Of a DNA stretch of 64,000 nt, positions 21,400-32,933 are shown piece by piece. The translations under genes and the position numbers were made by a program. The notes under the pieces are model-generated. The model was not told the DNA's origin, did no database searches, and was given only the letters and a program-made list of their open reading frames with translations. Origin of the DNA: Pseudomonas persica (GTDB taxonomy: Bacteria; Pseudomonadota; Gammaproteobacteria; Pseudomonadales; Pseudomonadaceae); the NCBI RefSeq assembly GCF_900291015.1, contig NZ_OLKL01000020.1, forward strand, positions 62,001 to 126,000, in the 5' to 3' direction. Position 1 is the first letter of the stretch, and each line of letters begins with the position of its first letter.

Positions 21400-22176
21400 C
21401 TAGGCAAGAGCCAACATCGGATAACTGAACAGGGTGAAGTGCACCAGGTTCAGGCCGAAATGGCAGAGCACCGCAGCCGCCACGCCGCCCCAGCGGTACG
21501 CCAGGCCGTAGCCGATACCAGCAAGGGTGGCCAGGTACACCCATTGCCAGCCGGCCCCCAGGTGGGCCAGGCCGAACAGCAAGGCGGCGGCGAACAACGC
21601 CAGCCCTTGGTGGCGCAGCAGCCGTTGCAGGCCGGCCTGGAGATAACCGCGGAACAACAGTTCTTCGGTCAGGCTTACCAGCAGCAGGTTGTTCAGCAGC
21701 CAGAGCCAGGCCTGGTCGGGCCATTTCGGGGCCCAGGCCAGCATGCCCAGTGCCCAGGCGCCGCCCAGGCAGGCAAGCAGGGTCAGGGGCAGGGCACACA
21801 GCATACTGGCCGGCAGGCCCTGGCTGCGCCACAGGATCAGCCAAGGGCAGGCCAGCAGCAGCCAGGCGCCGATCAGCGGTTTGTCCAGGTTCAGGTACAT
21901 CGTGAAGGGCAGAGCGCCGGGGCTGAAAATGACGCCGTCGATGACCCTGGCTGCGTTGAAACCGGGCAGCCAGTGCAGTGCCAGGGCGATGGCCAGCAGC
22001 ATGAACAACGCATGGCCCAGGGCTTTTAGCCAGCGCTGCGGGCGACGAGCGAGCAGGGCGCTGGTGAGCAGGGCGAGGAAGGTGGGCAGGGTGGCGATAC
22101 CGAGGTTGCCGTGGCTCAGGGCGAGCATGTAACCGAGGGCCAGGAGTAGGCGTGCGATCAGGTGGAGGGGAGGCAC
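21400..22176 (-). CDS. CPBP-family intramembrane metalloprotease
   Basis: A 258-aa polytopic membrane protein of the CPBP (CAAX protease/bacteriocin-processing, Abi) family, about 7-8 helices. The predicted catalytic motifs are all there: EExxxR as TEELLFRGYL, FxxxH as FGLAHLGAG, and the last HxxxN-type motif CHFGLNLVHF. Substrate unknown. The start is GTG at 22176 with AAGGA about 6-7 nt upstream, which gives a first hydrophobic helix immediately. It is a single gene between aer and acnA, with a REP pair upstream. Confidence 0.87.
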   Translation of the reverse strand: MPPLHLIARLLLALGYMLALSHGNLGIATLPTFLALLTSALLARRPQRWLKALGHALFMLLAIALALHWLPGFNAARVIDGVIFSPGALPFTMYLNLDKPLIGAWLLLACPWLILWRSQGLPASMLCALPLTLLACLGGAWALGMLAWAPKWPDQAWLWLLNNLLLVSLTEELLFRGYLQAGLQRLLRHQGLALFAAALLFGLAHLGAGWQWVYLATLAGIGYGLAYRWGGVAAAVLCHFGLNLVHFTLFSYPMLALA

Positions 22177-22216
22177 GAGTGGTCCTTCTCGTTGAACAAA
22201 TTCGGGTCCGCTGCGC

Positions 22217-22310
22217 GGCCCTTCGCCGGCAAGCCAGCTCCCACAGGTAACGCACTGCCCTCAGGCTTGATGCTATTGCTGTGGGAGCTGGCTTGCAGGC
22301 GAAGGGCTGC
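22217..22310. repeat. REP-like inverted pair, core GCTGGCTTGC
   Basis: Arms GCCCTTCGCCGGCAAGCCAGCTCCCACAG and CTGTGGGAGCTGGCTTGCAGGCGAAGGGC in inverted orientation between two same-strand genes (CPBP protease and acnA). A third core variant in this window. Confidence 0.85.
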
Positions 22311-22334
22311 ACAGCAGCCCCAAGCATACCCGCT

Positions 22335-25076
<2,742 letters not shown>

Positions 25077-25292
25077 TGCCAACTCCTTCTGCACCGGTGC
25101 CTGGCAAGGTTTGCCGATGGCACCGCTCTGTATCGGTCCGCACGGCACGGACCTGGCTGAAAGGTCAGGTTAGACCGCTTTGCGTCATCTGACCCTTTTC
25201 TGGACCGGCGGGACGTGTCGCAGGTTCCGATCTTCCTTTATCATCGCCGCCCTGCCGGCGCCTGTGGCGCGCCAGCCGTAGTGGAGTGAGAG

Positions 25293-26357
25293 ATGAATAC
25301 CCTGTTCATGCATTGCCGGCCCGGTTTCGAGGGCGAGGTGTGCGCCGAAATCAGCGAACATGCCGCCCGCCTGGGTGTTGCCGGCTATGCCAAAAGCAAG
25401 CCGCAAAGTGCCAGTGCCGAGTTTGTCTGTAGCGAGGAGGGCGGTGCCGAGCGCTTGATGGGGGAACTGCGCTTCAACCAGCTGATTTTCCCGCGGCAGT
25501 GGGCTCGTGGCGGTTATGTCGAACTGCCGGAAAGCGACCGTATCAGTGTGCTGCTGGCGCACCTGGCCGACTTCCCTGCGTTCGGCAGCCTGTGGCTGGA
25601 AGTGCTGGACAGCAACGAAGGCAAGGAACTGTCCACGTTCTGCCGCAAGTTCGAGGTGCCGCTGCGCAAGGCCCTGGAAAAGGCCGGCCGCCTGGTCGAC
25701 GATGCCAGCCGCCCACGCCTGCTGCTCACCTTCATCAGCGGCCGGCGGGTATTCGCCGGCGTTGCTCCGGCCAACAACAGTGCGCTGTGGCCCATGGGCA
25801 TCCCGCGCCTGAAATTCCCCCGCGAGGCACCCAGCCGCTCGACCCTCAAGCTGGAAGAGGCCTGGCACCAGTTCATCCCGCGTGAGCAGTGGGAGCAGCG
25901 CCTGGGCGATGACATGACCGGTGTCGACCTGGGGGCCTCGCCGGGTGGCTGGACCTACCAGCTGGTGCGCCGGGGCATGCTGGTGACTGCCATCGACAAC
26001 GGGCCGATGGCCGAAAGCCTGATGGACACCGGGTTGGTTCAGCACCTGATGGCCGATGGTTTCACCTGGCAACCGAAGCAACCGGTGGACTGGATGGTTT
26101 GTGACATCGTCGAGAAGCCGGCGCGTACCACTTCGCTGATCGAAACCTGGCTGGGCGAGGGGCTGTGCCGCGAGGCAGTGGTCAACCTGAAACTGCCGAT
26201 GAAGCAGCGTTATGCCGAGGTGCGCCGGCTGCTCGACCGCATGGAGACGACGTTCAAGTCGCGCAAGATCAGGGTGTCGATTGCCTGCAAGCAGCTGTAT
26301 CACGACCGTGAGGAAGTGACCTGCCATCTGCGCCGGATGGACTTGAAACCGCGCTAG
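25293..26357 (+). CDS. rlmM: 23S rRNA 2'-O-ribose methyltransferase (Cm2498)
   Basis: A 354-aa Rossmann methylase that 2'-O-methylates C2498 of 23S rRNA using S-adenosylmethionine. The N-terminal THUMP-like part (1-170) includes FMHCRPGFEGEVCAEI. The methylase domain starts with GVDLGASPGGWTYQLVRRG and contains the KDKE-type catalytic set, with the second Asp in VDWMVCDIVEKP, Lys in VVNLKLPMK and the terminal segment KQLYHDREEVTCHLRRM. Length and motifs match E. coli RlmM. It is followed by the large inverted-repeat element rather than a normal terminator. Confidence 0.95.
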   Translation: MNTLFMHCRPGFEGEVCAEISEHAARLGVAGYAKSKPQSASAEFVCSEEGGAERLMGELRFNQLIFPRQWARGGYVELPESDRISVLLAHLADFPAFGSLWLEVLDSNEGKELSTFCRKFEVPLRKALEKAGRLVDDASRPRLLLTFISGRRVFAGVAPANNSALWPMGIPRLKFPREAPSRSTLKLEEAWHQFIPREQWEQRLGDDMTGVDLGASPGGWTYQLVRRGMLVTAIDNGPMAESLMDTGLVQHLMADGFTWQPKQPVDWMVCDIVEKPARTTSLIETWLGEGLCREAVVNLKLPMKQRYAEVRRLLDRMETTFKSRKIRVSIACKQLYHDREEVTCHLRRMDLKPR

Positions 26358-26373
26358 CACAGCGAACCGCTTT

Positions 26374-26397
26374 GCTCTTGCTCTTGCTCTTGCTCTT
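26374..26397. repeat. Left hexamer repeat (GCTCTT)4 of the palindromic element
   Basis: Four perfect tandem copies of GCTCTT, followed by degenerate copies (GCTTCG, GCTTTT, GCTTCT). They begin 16 bp after the rlmM stop. They are the inverted counterpart of the AAGAKC repeats at 27027-27104. Confidence 0.9.
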
Positions 26398-26443
26398 GCT
26401 TCGGCTTTTGCTTCTAAGCGCGCGATAGTTCAGGCGCCGCCGA

Positions 26444-26683
26444 TTGCGACTTCAGGAGGCCGAGCGAAGGGACTGCGGAGGGAGGTGACGGGCATGGATG
26501 CCCGTCAAGCGCTGAGGCCCCATGGATGGGGCCTGCAGCGCGTACTCCCGGGAGCAGGCCCGTAGCGAGGGGACCCCGGAGCGAAGCGGAGGGGCCGGAT
26601 GATGGGAGCCGACGGTTTTTGGTTCCTTTTTGCCACGACAAAAAGGGACCCGCCGTAAGGGCGGAAAGGTGAATAAGCGCCAC
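26444..26683. repeat. Left arm of large inverted repeat (about 240 bp)
   Basis: This arm is largely the reverse complement of 26783-27026. A segment of 83 bp (26474-26556) matches 26915-26997 perfectly by eye; the rest differs by scattered substitutions and small indels. Each arm holds smaller palindromes: GACGGGCATggATGCCCGTC, AGGCCCCATggATGGGGCCT and CTCCCGGGAG. The short open frames across it (in several frames, both strands) read as arginine/proline-rich text and are not credible genes. Confidence 0.9.
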
Positions 26684-26782
26684 CTTCGAAAATGAATGTT
26701 GACCTTGTTGTTGATGCCCACGCTTGAAAGCGAAGAGCGGAAAAGTACCGGTCTTGATCTCGCGCATAGTCCATTTACGATG

Positions 26783-27026
26783 GCGACGCTTACTCACCTT
26801 TTCGCCCTTACGGCGAGTCACTTTTTGTCAAACGCGACAAAAAGTAACCAAAAAACGCTGCGCTCCCATCATCCGGCCCCTCCGCTGCGCTCCGGGGTTC
26901 CCTCGCGCCGGTCTTGCTCCCGGGAGTACGCGCTGCAGGCCCCATCCATGGGGCCTCAGCGCTTGACGGGCATCCATGCCCGTCACCTCCCTCCGCAAGC
27001 CCTCTGCTCGGCCTCCTGAAGTCGCG
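26783..27026. repeat. Right arm of large inverted repeat
   Basis: Inverted partner of the 26444-26683 arm, separated from it by an A/T-richer central segment of about 100 bp (26684-26782) in which I see no gene. It ends directly against the AAGATC/AAGAGC hexamer array. Confidence 0.9.
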
Positions 27027-27104
27027 AAGATCAAGATCAAGATCAAGAGCAAGAGCAAGAGCAAGAGCAAGATCAAGATCAAGAGCAAGAGCAAGAGCAA
27101 GAGC
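27027..27104. repeat. Right hexamer array, 13 units of AAGATC/AAGAGC
   Basis: Thirteen perfect 6-bp units in the order 3x AAGATC, 4x AAGAGC, 2x AAGATC, 4x AAGAGC, with no spacers. It lies 76 bp before the tusA start. It would read as KIKIKSKSKS or as a leucine/isoleucine run if translated. It is inverted relative to the (GCTCTT)4 run on the left side. Confidence 0.95.
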
Positions 27105-27180
27105 AGGGCGCGTCTTCACAGGCGGTGCTTGGACCACGTCGCGCGATGCGCGACAATAGCGATCATTTGCGGAGCCCCCC

Positions 27181-27423
27181 ATGACCGATTTCACCCCCGA
27201 CGCGATCCTCGACGCCACCGGCCTGAACTGCCCGGAACCGGTGATGATGCTGCACCAGCACGTGCGTGACCTGGCCGCTGGCGGCCTGCTCAAGGTCATC
27301 GCCACCGACCCCTCGACCCGCCGCGACATCCCCAAGTTCTGCAACTTCCTCGGCCACGAACTGCTGCAGCAACAGGAGGACGCCGGTACCTTCCTGTACT
27401 GGATCCGCAAGAAAGCCGACTGA
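27181..27423 (+). CDS. tusA: Sulfur carrier protein TusA
   Basis: An 80-aa sulfurtransferase of the SirA/TusA fold, which relays persulfide sulfur (in E. coli from IscS to TusBCD for tRNA 2-thiouridine). The hallmark is [14 protein letters not shown] with the persulfide cysteine Cys17 in the CPxP motif, followed by [33 protein letters not shown] sits 6 nt before the ATG. It is preceded by the palindromic element and followed 60 bp later by pdxB on the same strand. Confidence 0.95.
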   Translation: MTDFTPDAILDATGLNCPEPVMMLHQHVRDLAAGGLLKVIATDPSTRRDIPKFCNFLGHELLQQQEDAGTFLYWIRKKAD

Positions 27424-27483
27424 GCCGCTCTGGAACACGCCCGGCGTTGCGCCTACACTGCGCTCCCCAGACAGGAGAGCGCC

Positions 27484-28626
27484 ATGCTGATAGTTGCCGA
27501 CGAGAACATCCCGCTGCTCGATGCCTTCTTCCAGGGTTTCGGCGAAATCCGCCGTTACCCGGGCCGAAGCCTCGATGCCGCCAGCGTCAAGGACGCCGAC
27601 ATTCTGCTGGTGCGCTCGGTGACCAAGGTCGATCGCCAGTTGCTCGAAGGCAGCCGCGTGCGCTTTGTCGGCACCTGCACCATCGGTACCGACCACCTCG
27701 ACCTGAACTACTTTGCCGAGGCCGGTATCCGCTGGAGCAGCGCGCCGGGCTGCAATGCCCGCGGTGTGGTCGATTACGTGCTGGGCAGCCTGCTGACCCT
27801 GGCCGAGCTGGATGGCGTGGCACTGCCCGAGCGCGTGTATGGCGTGGTGGGCGCGGGTGAGGTGGGTGGCCGCCTGGTGCGGGTACTGCACGGCCTGGGC
27901 TGGAAGGTACTGGTATGCGACCCGCTGCGCCAGGCCGCCGAGGGCGGCGATTACGTCAGCCTCGAGACCCTCCTGCAACAGTGCGATGTGATCAGCCTGC
28001 ACACCCCCTTGCAGCGTGGCGGCGAACATCCGACCTGGCACCTGCTGGGTCAGGCGCAGCTGGCGCAGTTGCGCCCGGGTGCCTGGCTGGTCAACGCCAG
28101 CCGTGGCCCGGTGGTGGACAACGCCGCCCTGCGCGAACTGCTGCTGGACCGCGAAGACGTGCATGCGGTGCTGGATGTTTGGGAGGGTGAGCCGCAGGTC
28201 GACCTGGAGCTGGCCGACCTGTGCACGCTGGCTTCACCACACATTGCCGGCTACAGCCTTGACGGCCGCCAGCGTGGTACGGCGCAGATCTACCAGGCGC
28301 TGTGCCGCTTCCTCGGTGTGGATGAACAGGTGCGACTGGCCGACCTGCTGCCTCGGCCGCCGCTGGCGCAGATCGAGCTGGATGCCAGCACCGACCCGGC
28401 CTGGGCCTTGGCCACTCTGTGCCGCGCGGTGTACGACCCACGCCGCGACGATGCCGATTTCCGCCGCAGCCTCAGCGACGACCCGCAGCAGCAGCGTGCA
28501 GCGTTCGACCAGTTGCGCAAGCAGTACCCGCCACGGCGCGAGATCGAGGGGCTGGCGGTGCGCTTGCGCGGGGAGTCGCCGCAGTTGGCGCAGTTGGTCA
28601 GTGCCTTGGGTGGGGTGCTGGTCTGA
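27484..28626 (+). CDS. pdxB: Erythronate-4-phosphate dehydrogenase
   Basis: A 380-aa D-2-hydroxyacid dehydrogenase for the second step of de novo pyridoxal-5'-phosphate synthesis. The N-terminus, [16 protein letters not shown], is the PdxB signature. NAD-binding is at [21 protein letters not shown]. The catalytic Arg, Glu and His are in [14 protein letters not shown] and [11 protein letters not shown]. The C-terminal PdxB-specific dimerisation domain (about 285-380) is intact. The Shine-Dalgarno AGGAG lies 6 nt upstream. Probably co-transcribed with tusA from an upstream promoter, or from its own in the 60-bp gap. Confidence 0.96.
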   Translation: MLIVADENIPLLDAFFQGFGEIRRYPGRSLDAASVKDADILLVRSVTKVDRQLLEGSRVRFVGTCTIGTDHLDLNYFAEAGIRWSSAPGCNARGVVDYVLGSLLTLAELDGVALPERVYGVVGAGEVGGRLVRVLHGLGWKVLVCDPLRQAAEGGDYVSLETLLQQCDVISLHTPLQRGGEHPTWHLLGQAQLAQLRPGAWLVNASRGPVVDNAALRELLLDREDVHAVLDVWEGEPQVDLELADLCTLASPHIAGYSLDGRQRGTAQIYQALCRFLGVDEQVRLADLLPRPPLAQIELDASTDPAWALATLCRAVYDPRRDDADFRRSLSDDPQQQRAAFDQLRKQYPPRREIEGLAVRLRGESPQLAQLVSALGGVLV

Positions 28627-28645
28627 CAGCCTTTTGAAAACTCTA

Positions 28646-28729
28646 CCGGCCTCTTCGCGGGTACGCCGCTGACCTCTGGGTTTGTGTGGTCCCTGTGGGA
28701 GCGGGTTTACCCGCGAAAGGGCCGGCACA
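28646..28729. repeat. REP inverted pair, left copy shortened
   Basis: The left copy, CCGGCCTCTTCGCGGGTACGCCGCT, lacks the usual GCTCCCACAGG tail. The right copy, CCCTGTGGGAGCGGGTTTACCCGCG, is complete. It lies between convergent pdxB and the 57-aa gene. Confidence 0.85.
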
Positions 28730-28742
28730 GGATTCAGGCAAA

Positions 28743-28769
28743 TAAAAACCCGGCGCAAGCACCGGGTTG
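28743..28769 (-). terminator. Terminator of the 57-aa conserved gene
   Basis: On the minus strand, stem AACCCGG (28763-28769) with CCGGGTT (28748-28754), loop TGCTTGCG, followed by TTTTTAT. It lies 16 bp after the stop of the minus-strand gene. Confidence 0.85.
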
Positions 28770-28784
28770 CAAGAAATTTGCCGA

Positions 28785-28958
28785 TCAACCTTTGCGTACG
28801 CGCTCGACCCGGCTTTCTTCCAGGGCCTTGCAGGCCTGCTGGATCATCTGCTCGGTGATCGGTACTTCGCGCCCCTGGGCGTCGATGATCGAACCGCATA
28901 CCTGCGGTTGCGGGGTGGTCCGGGGCTTCTGGTTGTCGCTGCCATGCTGCAAGCTCAT
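28785..28958 (-). CDS. Small conserved Pseudomonas protein, 57 aa
   Basis: Encodes MSLQHGSDNQKPRTTPQPQV, then CGSIIDAQGREVPITEQMIQ and an acidic/basic helical C-terminus (ACKALEESRVERVRKG). No known domain is recognised; it resembles short conserved pseudomonad hypotheticals. The start at 28958 has AGGAG about 7 nt upstream, and the gene has its own strong terminator, which supports it being a true transcription unit. The frame is open upstream, but only this ATG has a ribosome-binding site. It is divergent from the exporter gene. Function unknown. Confidence 0.8.
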   Translation of the reverse strand: MSLQHGSDNQKPRTTPQPQVCGSIIDAQGREVPITEQMIQQACKALEESRVERVRKG

Positions 28959-29171
28959 GTATTGTCTCCTCATCAGGTTCAAGCGCAGGGTAACCCTGTG
29001 CCGTGACTGGCCTGTGACAGTGCCTGCAGGGTCACGGCAGACACAGTCCAACAGAAACGGTAATAAAGCTCCATAGCCTGGTTAGACCGATAGGCTATAG
29101 CAACCTTGCAAGGGTTCCCCAGGTCTGGATGAGTGGTAGGCTGCAGTATCCCCGCCATTGTGGTCAGCACC

Positions 29172-30935
29172 ATGCCTGAATCGGTTTCCCCGCGCCAACG
29201 CCGCGCCTTGCGCCTGGGTTGGCAGTTCGTTCGTCCGTACCGTCGCCAGGTGTTGCTGGCCTTGCTGGCCCTGGTAGTCACCGCGGCCATCACCCTGTCC
29301 ATGGGCCAGGGCATCCGCCTGTTGGTGGACCAGGGCTTCATGACCCGCTCTGCGCATCAGCTCAACCAGACCATCGGGCTGTTCCTGCTGCTGGTATTGG
29401 CCCTGGCGGTGGGTACCTTCAGCCGCTTCTACCTGGTGTCGTGGATCGGCGAGCGCTGCGTGGCCGATATACGTCGGGCCGTGTTCGACCACCTGGTCGG
29501 CTTGCATCCTGGGTTTTTCGAAGACAACCGCAGCTCCGAGATCCAGTCGCGGCTGACCGCCGACACCACCTTGCTGCAATCGGTAATCGGTTCATCGCTG
29601 TCGATGTTTCTGCGCAACGCGCTGATGGTCATCGGTGGCGTGGTGTTGCTGTTCATCACCAACCCCAAGCTCACCAGTATCGTGGTAGTGGCCCTGCCGC
29701 TGGTGCTGGCGCCGATCCTGCTGTTCGGCCGCCGGGTACGCAGCCTGTCGCGGCAGAGCCAGGACCGGGTGGCCGATGTGGGCAGTTATGTGGCCGAGAC
29801 CCTCGGGCAGATCAAGACCGTGCAGGCCTACAACCATCAGGCGCATGACCGCGAGCTGTTCGCCGGCACGGTCGAAGCGGCGTTTGCCGTGGCCCGGCAG
29901 CGGATTGCCCAGCGCGCCTGGCTTATCACCCTGGTGATCGTGCTGGTGCTGGGAGCGGTGGGGGTGATGTTGTGGGTTGGCGGCATGGACGTGATCGCCG
30001 GGCGTATTTCCGCGGGCGAACTGGTCGCCTTCGTGTTCTACAGCCTGATCGTCGGCAGCGCCTTCGGTACTCTCAGCGAAGTGATCGGCGAGCTGCAGCG
30101 GGCGGCGGGTGCGGCCGAGCGCATTGCCGAACTGTTGGCGGCGCGCAGTGCAATCCTGCCGCCCGCCGTGGCGCAGGTGCTGCCGCAGCCGCGGGCCAGT
30201 GGGCGTATCGAACTGCAGCAGTTGGTGTTCGCTTATCCGTCACGGCCCTCGGTGGCGGCTGTCGATGGCCTGAGTCTGGCCATCGAGCCGGGGCAGACCG
30301 TGGCGCTGGTAGGGCCCTCGGGGGCGGGCAAGTCGACCTTGTTCGATTTGTTGCTGCGCTTCTACGACCCCCAGCAAGGGCGCATCCTGCTCGATGGCCG
30401 GGCGATTGCCGAACTCGACCCCGATCAACTGCGCCAGCAGTTCGCCCTGGTGGCACAAAACCCTTCGCTGTTTCGCGGCACGGTCGAGGCCAACATCCGC
30501 TATGGCCGGCCCGAGGCGACCCTGGCCGAGGTCGAGGCAGCGGCCCGTGGTGCCCACGCCGACGCATTCATCCGGCAATTGCCGCAGGGCTACCAGACAC
30601 CGCTGGGCGAGGGCGGCATCGGCCTGTCCGGCGGGCAGCGGCAACGCCTGGCCATTGCCCGTGCGTTGCTGGTCGATGCACCGATCCTGTTGCTGGATGA
30701 AGCCACCAGCGCCCTCGACGCGCAAAGCGAACACCTGATCCAGCAGGCGCTGCCCCGCCTGATGGCCGGGCGCACCACCCTGGTGATCGCCCATCGCCTG
30801 GCGACGGTACAGCATGCCGACCGTATCGCGGTCATTGACAAGGGTCGGCTGGTGGCGGTGGGCACGCATCGCCAGTTGATCGAAGAGAGCCCGCTGTATG
30901 CGCGGCTGGCGGCCTTGCAGTTCACCACGGGGTAG
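29172..30935 (+). CDS. MsbA-like ABC exporter (fused permease and ATPase)
   Basis: A 587-aa half-transporter that should work as a homodimer in the inner membrane. The transmembrane domain (about 15-310) has six helices. The nucleotide-binding domain follows, with Walker A GPSGAGKST, Q-loop VAQNPSLF, signature LSGGQRQR, Walker B ILLLDEATSALD and H-loop IAHRL. It is of the lipid/multidrug exporter type (ABCB); the true lipid-A MsbA normally sits beside lpxK, which is absent here, so the substrate is open. ATG at 29172 is used because the family's basic N-terminus starts there; the frame begins 13 codons earlier without support. Confidence 0.9.
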   Translation: MPESVSPRQRRALRLGWQFVRPYRRQVLLALLALVVTAAITLSMGQGIRLLVDQGFMTRSAHQLNQTIGLFLLLVLALAVGTFSRFYLVSWIGERCVADIRRAVFDHLVGLHPGFFEDNRSSEIQSRLTADTTLLQSVIGSSLSMFLRNALMVIGGVVLLFITNPKLTSIVVVALPLVLAPILLFGRRVRSLSRQSQDRVADVGSYVAETLGQIKTVQAYNHQAHDRELFAGTVEAAFAVARQRIAQRAWLITLVIVLVLGAVGVMLWVGGMDVIAGRISAGELVAFVFYSLIVGSAFGTLSEVIGELQRAAGAAERIAELLAARSAILPPAVAQVLPQPRASGRIELQQLVFAYPSRPSVAAVDGLSLAIEPGQTVALVGPSGAGKSTLFDLLLRFYDPQQGRILLDGRAIAELDPDQLRQQFALVAQNPSLFRGTVEANIRYGRPEATLAEVEAAARGAHADAFIRQLPQGYQTPLGEGGIGLSGGQRQRLAIARALLVDAPILLLDEATSALDAQSEHLIQQALPRLMAGRTTLVIAHRLATVQHADRIAVIDKGRLVAVGTHRQLIEESPLYARLAALQFTTG

Positions 30936-31012
30936 CTTGTCGTGGCTCTGTAACATTTCTGTAGTATTTGCCTGAGAGTATCTAACTCAACTGTTGCGTA
31001 AGTGCTCGACCT

Positions 31013-31043
31013 GGCTGCCATTGCTTGATGGCAGCCTTTTTTT
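31013..31043 (+). terminator. Intrinsic terminator after the ABC exporter
   Basis: Perfect 9-bp stem, GGCTGCCAT (31013-31021) with ATGGCAGCC (31028-31036), loop TGCTTG, then seven T. It lies 78 bp past the exporter stop and 86 bp before the chemoreceptor start. Confidence 0.9.
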
Positions 31044-31128
31044 GGCCTGCCAGTAACCGGGCTGCGTTGCACCTCCTTGCGCAGCTTGCGCGGCCCCCCG
31101 GTCTTCCTCCTGTTTTCCGAGATCCAAG

Positions 31129-32745
31129 ATGTTGCGTAAATCCCTCAGAGTGCAAATTCTCTCCCTGCTCGGCGGCAGCCTGGTGGCGATGTTGCTGATC
31201 GCCCTGGTGTGTTTCCAGTTTCTCTCGTCCAGCGTGCGCGGCTACGCCGAGCTGGTCGATGGGCCGCTGCGGGCTTCGCAATTGATCGACGAAGCCAACC
31301 TGCAGTTCAAGATCCAGGTGCAGGAATGGAAGAACGTGCTGTTGCGTGGGCGCCAGCCAGCTGACATGGACAAGTACTGGCAGCAGTTCCAGGCCCGCGA
31401 GCAGCAGGTGCAGCAACTGCTCGGGCAATTGATCGACAGCAGCGACGTCAGGCTCAAGGCGTCGCTGCAACAACTGCGTGACAGCCACCGGCAACTGGGC
31501 CTGGCCTATGCGCAGGGGCGCCAGGCATTCCTGGCGGCGGGTGGCGACCCCGTGGCCGGCGACCAGGCGGTCAAGGGCGTGGACCGCGCCGCCAGCGAGC
31601 AGATGAGCGTACTGGTCGAGCAACTGCGTACCGATGCCCGGCAGCACGCTGCCAGCCTCAGTGCCGGTGCCGAGCGCACGGTATGGCTGGGCCTGCTGGT
31701 GATGTTGGCCTCGGCCATGTTGGTGGGGCTGCTCAGCCTGTGGCTGGTCAACCGCAGCCTGATCGAGCCGATCCGCCAGTTGATCGAGTATGTCGCGCAG
31801 CTCAGTCAGGGCCGCTTTGCCGCCCGGGTAGACAGCCGCCGCGAGGACGAACTGGGCCGTCTGGCGCGGGCCGCCAACACCCTGCGCGATTTCCTTGCCG
31901 ACACGGTCGGCCGGCTGCAGGACAACGCCCAGGAACTGGAAGGCGCCAGCGGCCGGTTGCGCAGCATCGCAGCCGACATGGCCCGTGGCACCCACGACCA
32001 GTTCCAGCGCACCGATCAGGTCGCCACGGCCATGCACGAGATGTCCGCCACCGCCCAGGAAGTCGCGCGCCACGCCGCCGAGGCCGCCCGCGCGGCGGAC
32101 GACGCCGACCACAGTGCCCAGGCGGGCGAGCAGGTGATGCAACAGACCATCGATATCATCGGCGTGGTCAACCGCGAAATTGCCGGCACGGCGGCGGTGA
32201 TTCGTGACCTGGAGCATGACAGCACGCGCATTGGCAAAGTCCTCGAAGTGATCCGCGGTATTGCCGAGCAGACCAACCTGCTGGCGCTCAACGCGGCCAT
32301 CGAAGCGGCCCGTGCCGGCGAGGCCGGGCGTGGATTTGCGGTAGTCGCCGATGAGGTGCGCAGCCTGGCCCAGCGCACGGCGGCGTCGATTGCCGAGATC
32401 CACCAGATCATCGAAGCGGTGCAGTTGGGCGCGGTGGAAGCGGTCAAGGCCATCGAAAGCGGCCAGCTGCGCAGCGAGGAGGGGGCCGAACAGGTGCAGC
32501 AGGCCGGGCAGATGCTGCAGCGCATCACCCTGGCGGTGGAGGCGATCCGCGACATGAACCGGCAGATCGCCACGGCGGCCGAAGAACAGACCAGCGTGGC
32601 CGAGGACATCTCGCGTAACCTGATCGAAATCACTCGCATCGCCACGGCCAACCAGGAGGCGGTGCAGCATACCGAACAGGCGGGGCAGCGCCTGCATGGG
32701 TTGTCGGGGCAGCTGGGTGAGGTCACCTCCCGTCTCACCGCCTGA
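31129..32745 (+). CDS. Methyl-accepting chemotaxis protein with periplasmic ligand domain
   Basis: A 538-aa transmembrane chemoreceptor. First helix at about 10-32 ([21 protein letters not shown]), periplasmic helical domain at about 35-180, second helix at about 185-207 ([20 protein letters not shown]), HAMP at about 208-262 and a cytoplasmic signalling domain with the tip [41 protein letters not shown]. The ligand domain looks like an all-helical bundle; the ligand is unknown. GAGATC about 5 nt before the ATG may serve as Shine-Dalgarno. Unlike aer and cheV, I found no convincing sigma-28 promoter in front of it. Confidence 0.92.
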   Translation: MLRKSLRVQILSLLGGSLVAMLLIALVCFQFLSSSVRGYAELVDGPLRASQLIDEANLQFKIQVQEWKNVLLRGRQPADMDKYWQQFQAREQQVQQLLGQLIDSSDVRLKASLQQLRDSHRQLGLAYAQGRQAFLAAGGDPVAGDQAVKGVDRAASEQMSVLVEQLRTDARQHAASLSAGAERTVWLGLLVMLASAMLVGLLSLWLVNRSLIEPIRQLIEYVAQLSQGRFAARVDSRREDELGRLARAANTLRDFLADTVGRLQDNAQELEGASGRLRSIAADMARGTHDQFQRTDQVATAMHEMSATAQEVARHAAEAARAADDADHSAQAGEQVMQQTIDIIGVVNREIAGTAAVIRDLEHDSTRIGKVLEVIRGIAEQTNLLALNAAIEAARAGEAGRGFAVVADEVRSLAQRTAASIAEIHQIIEAVQLGAVEAVKAIESGQLRSEEGAEQVQQAGQMLQRITLAVEAIRDMNRQIATAAEEQTSVAEDISRNLIEITRIATANQEAVQHTEQAGQRLHGLSGQLGEVTSRLTA

Positions 32746-32933
32746 TCGTCCAAGGGGGGCGCGTAGCGGCCCTTAGGGGGAAACCCGCCATCTGACAGGG
32801 GCAAACTGCTCCCCTGTGGCGGATTGTCGCCATGCTCCCCGCCGCCTGCCCCCCGTATCCACGGCTCCAGACTCCGGTTGGCACGTTCCCTGCTCTAGGC
32901 GGCGCGCGTGTACACAACAACTGGATAACATCA

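Noticed and set aside
26414..27019. Several short open frames in the arms of the palindrome containing segments like APSMGPQRLTGIHARH on both strands
   Set aside because: The same peptide text appears in both arms because the arms are inverted copies, not because of selection for protein. No ribosome-binding sites were found.
27027..27104. Possible CRISPR array
   Set aside because: Units are 6 bp with no spacers, and there are no cas genes.
26976..27269. An open frame reading KIKIKSKSKS through the hexamer array, continuing into tusA in another frame, and a minus-strand frame rich in leucine
   Set aside because: The composition is caused by the AAGATC/AAGAGC repeats and the frame overlaps tusA out of phase. 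It has no start context or family similarity.
30936..31128. A sigma-28 promoter for the chemoreceptor at 31129
   Set aside because: The TCAA near 30986 is followed at N15 by TCGACCTG, which fits the GCCGATAA box poorly.
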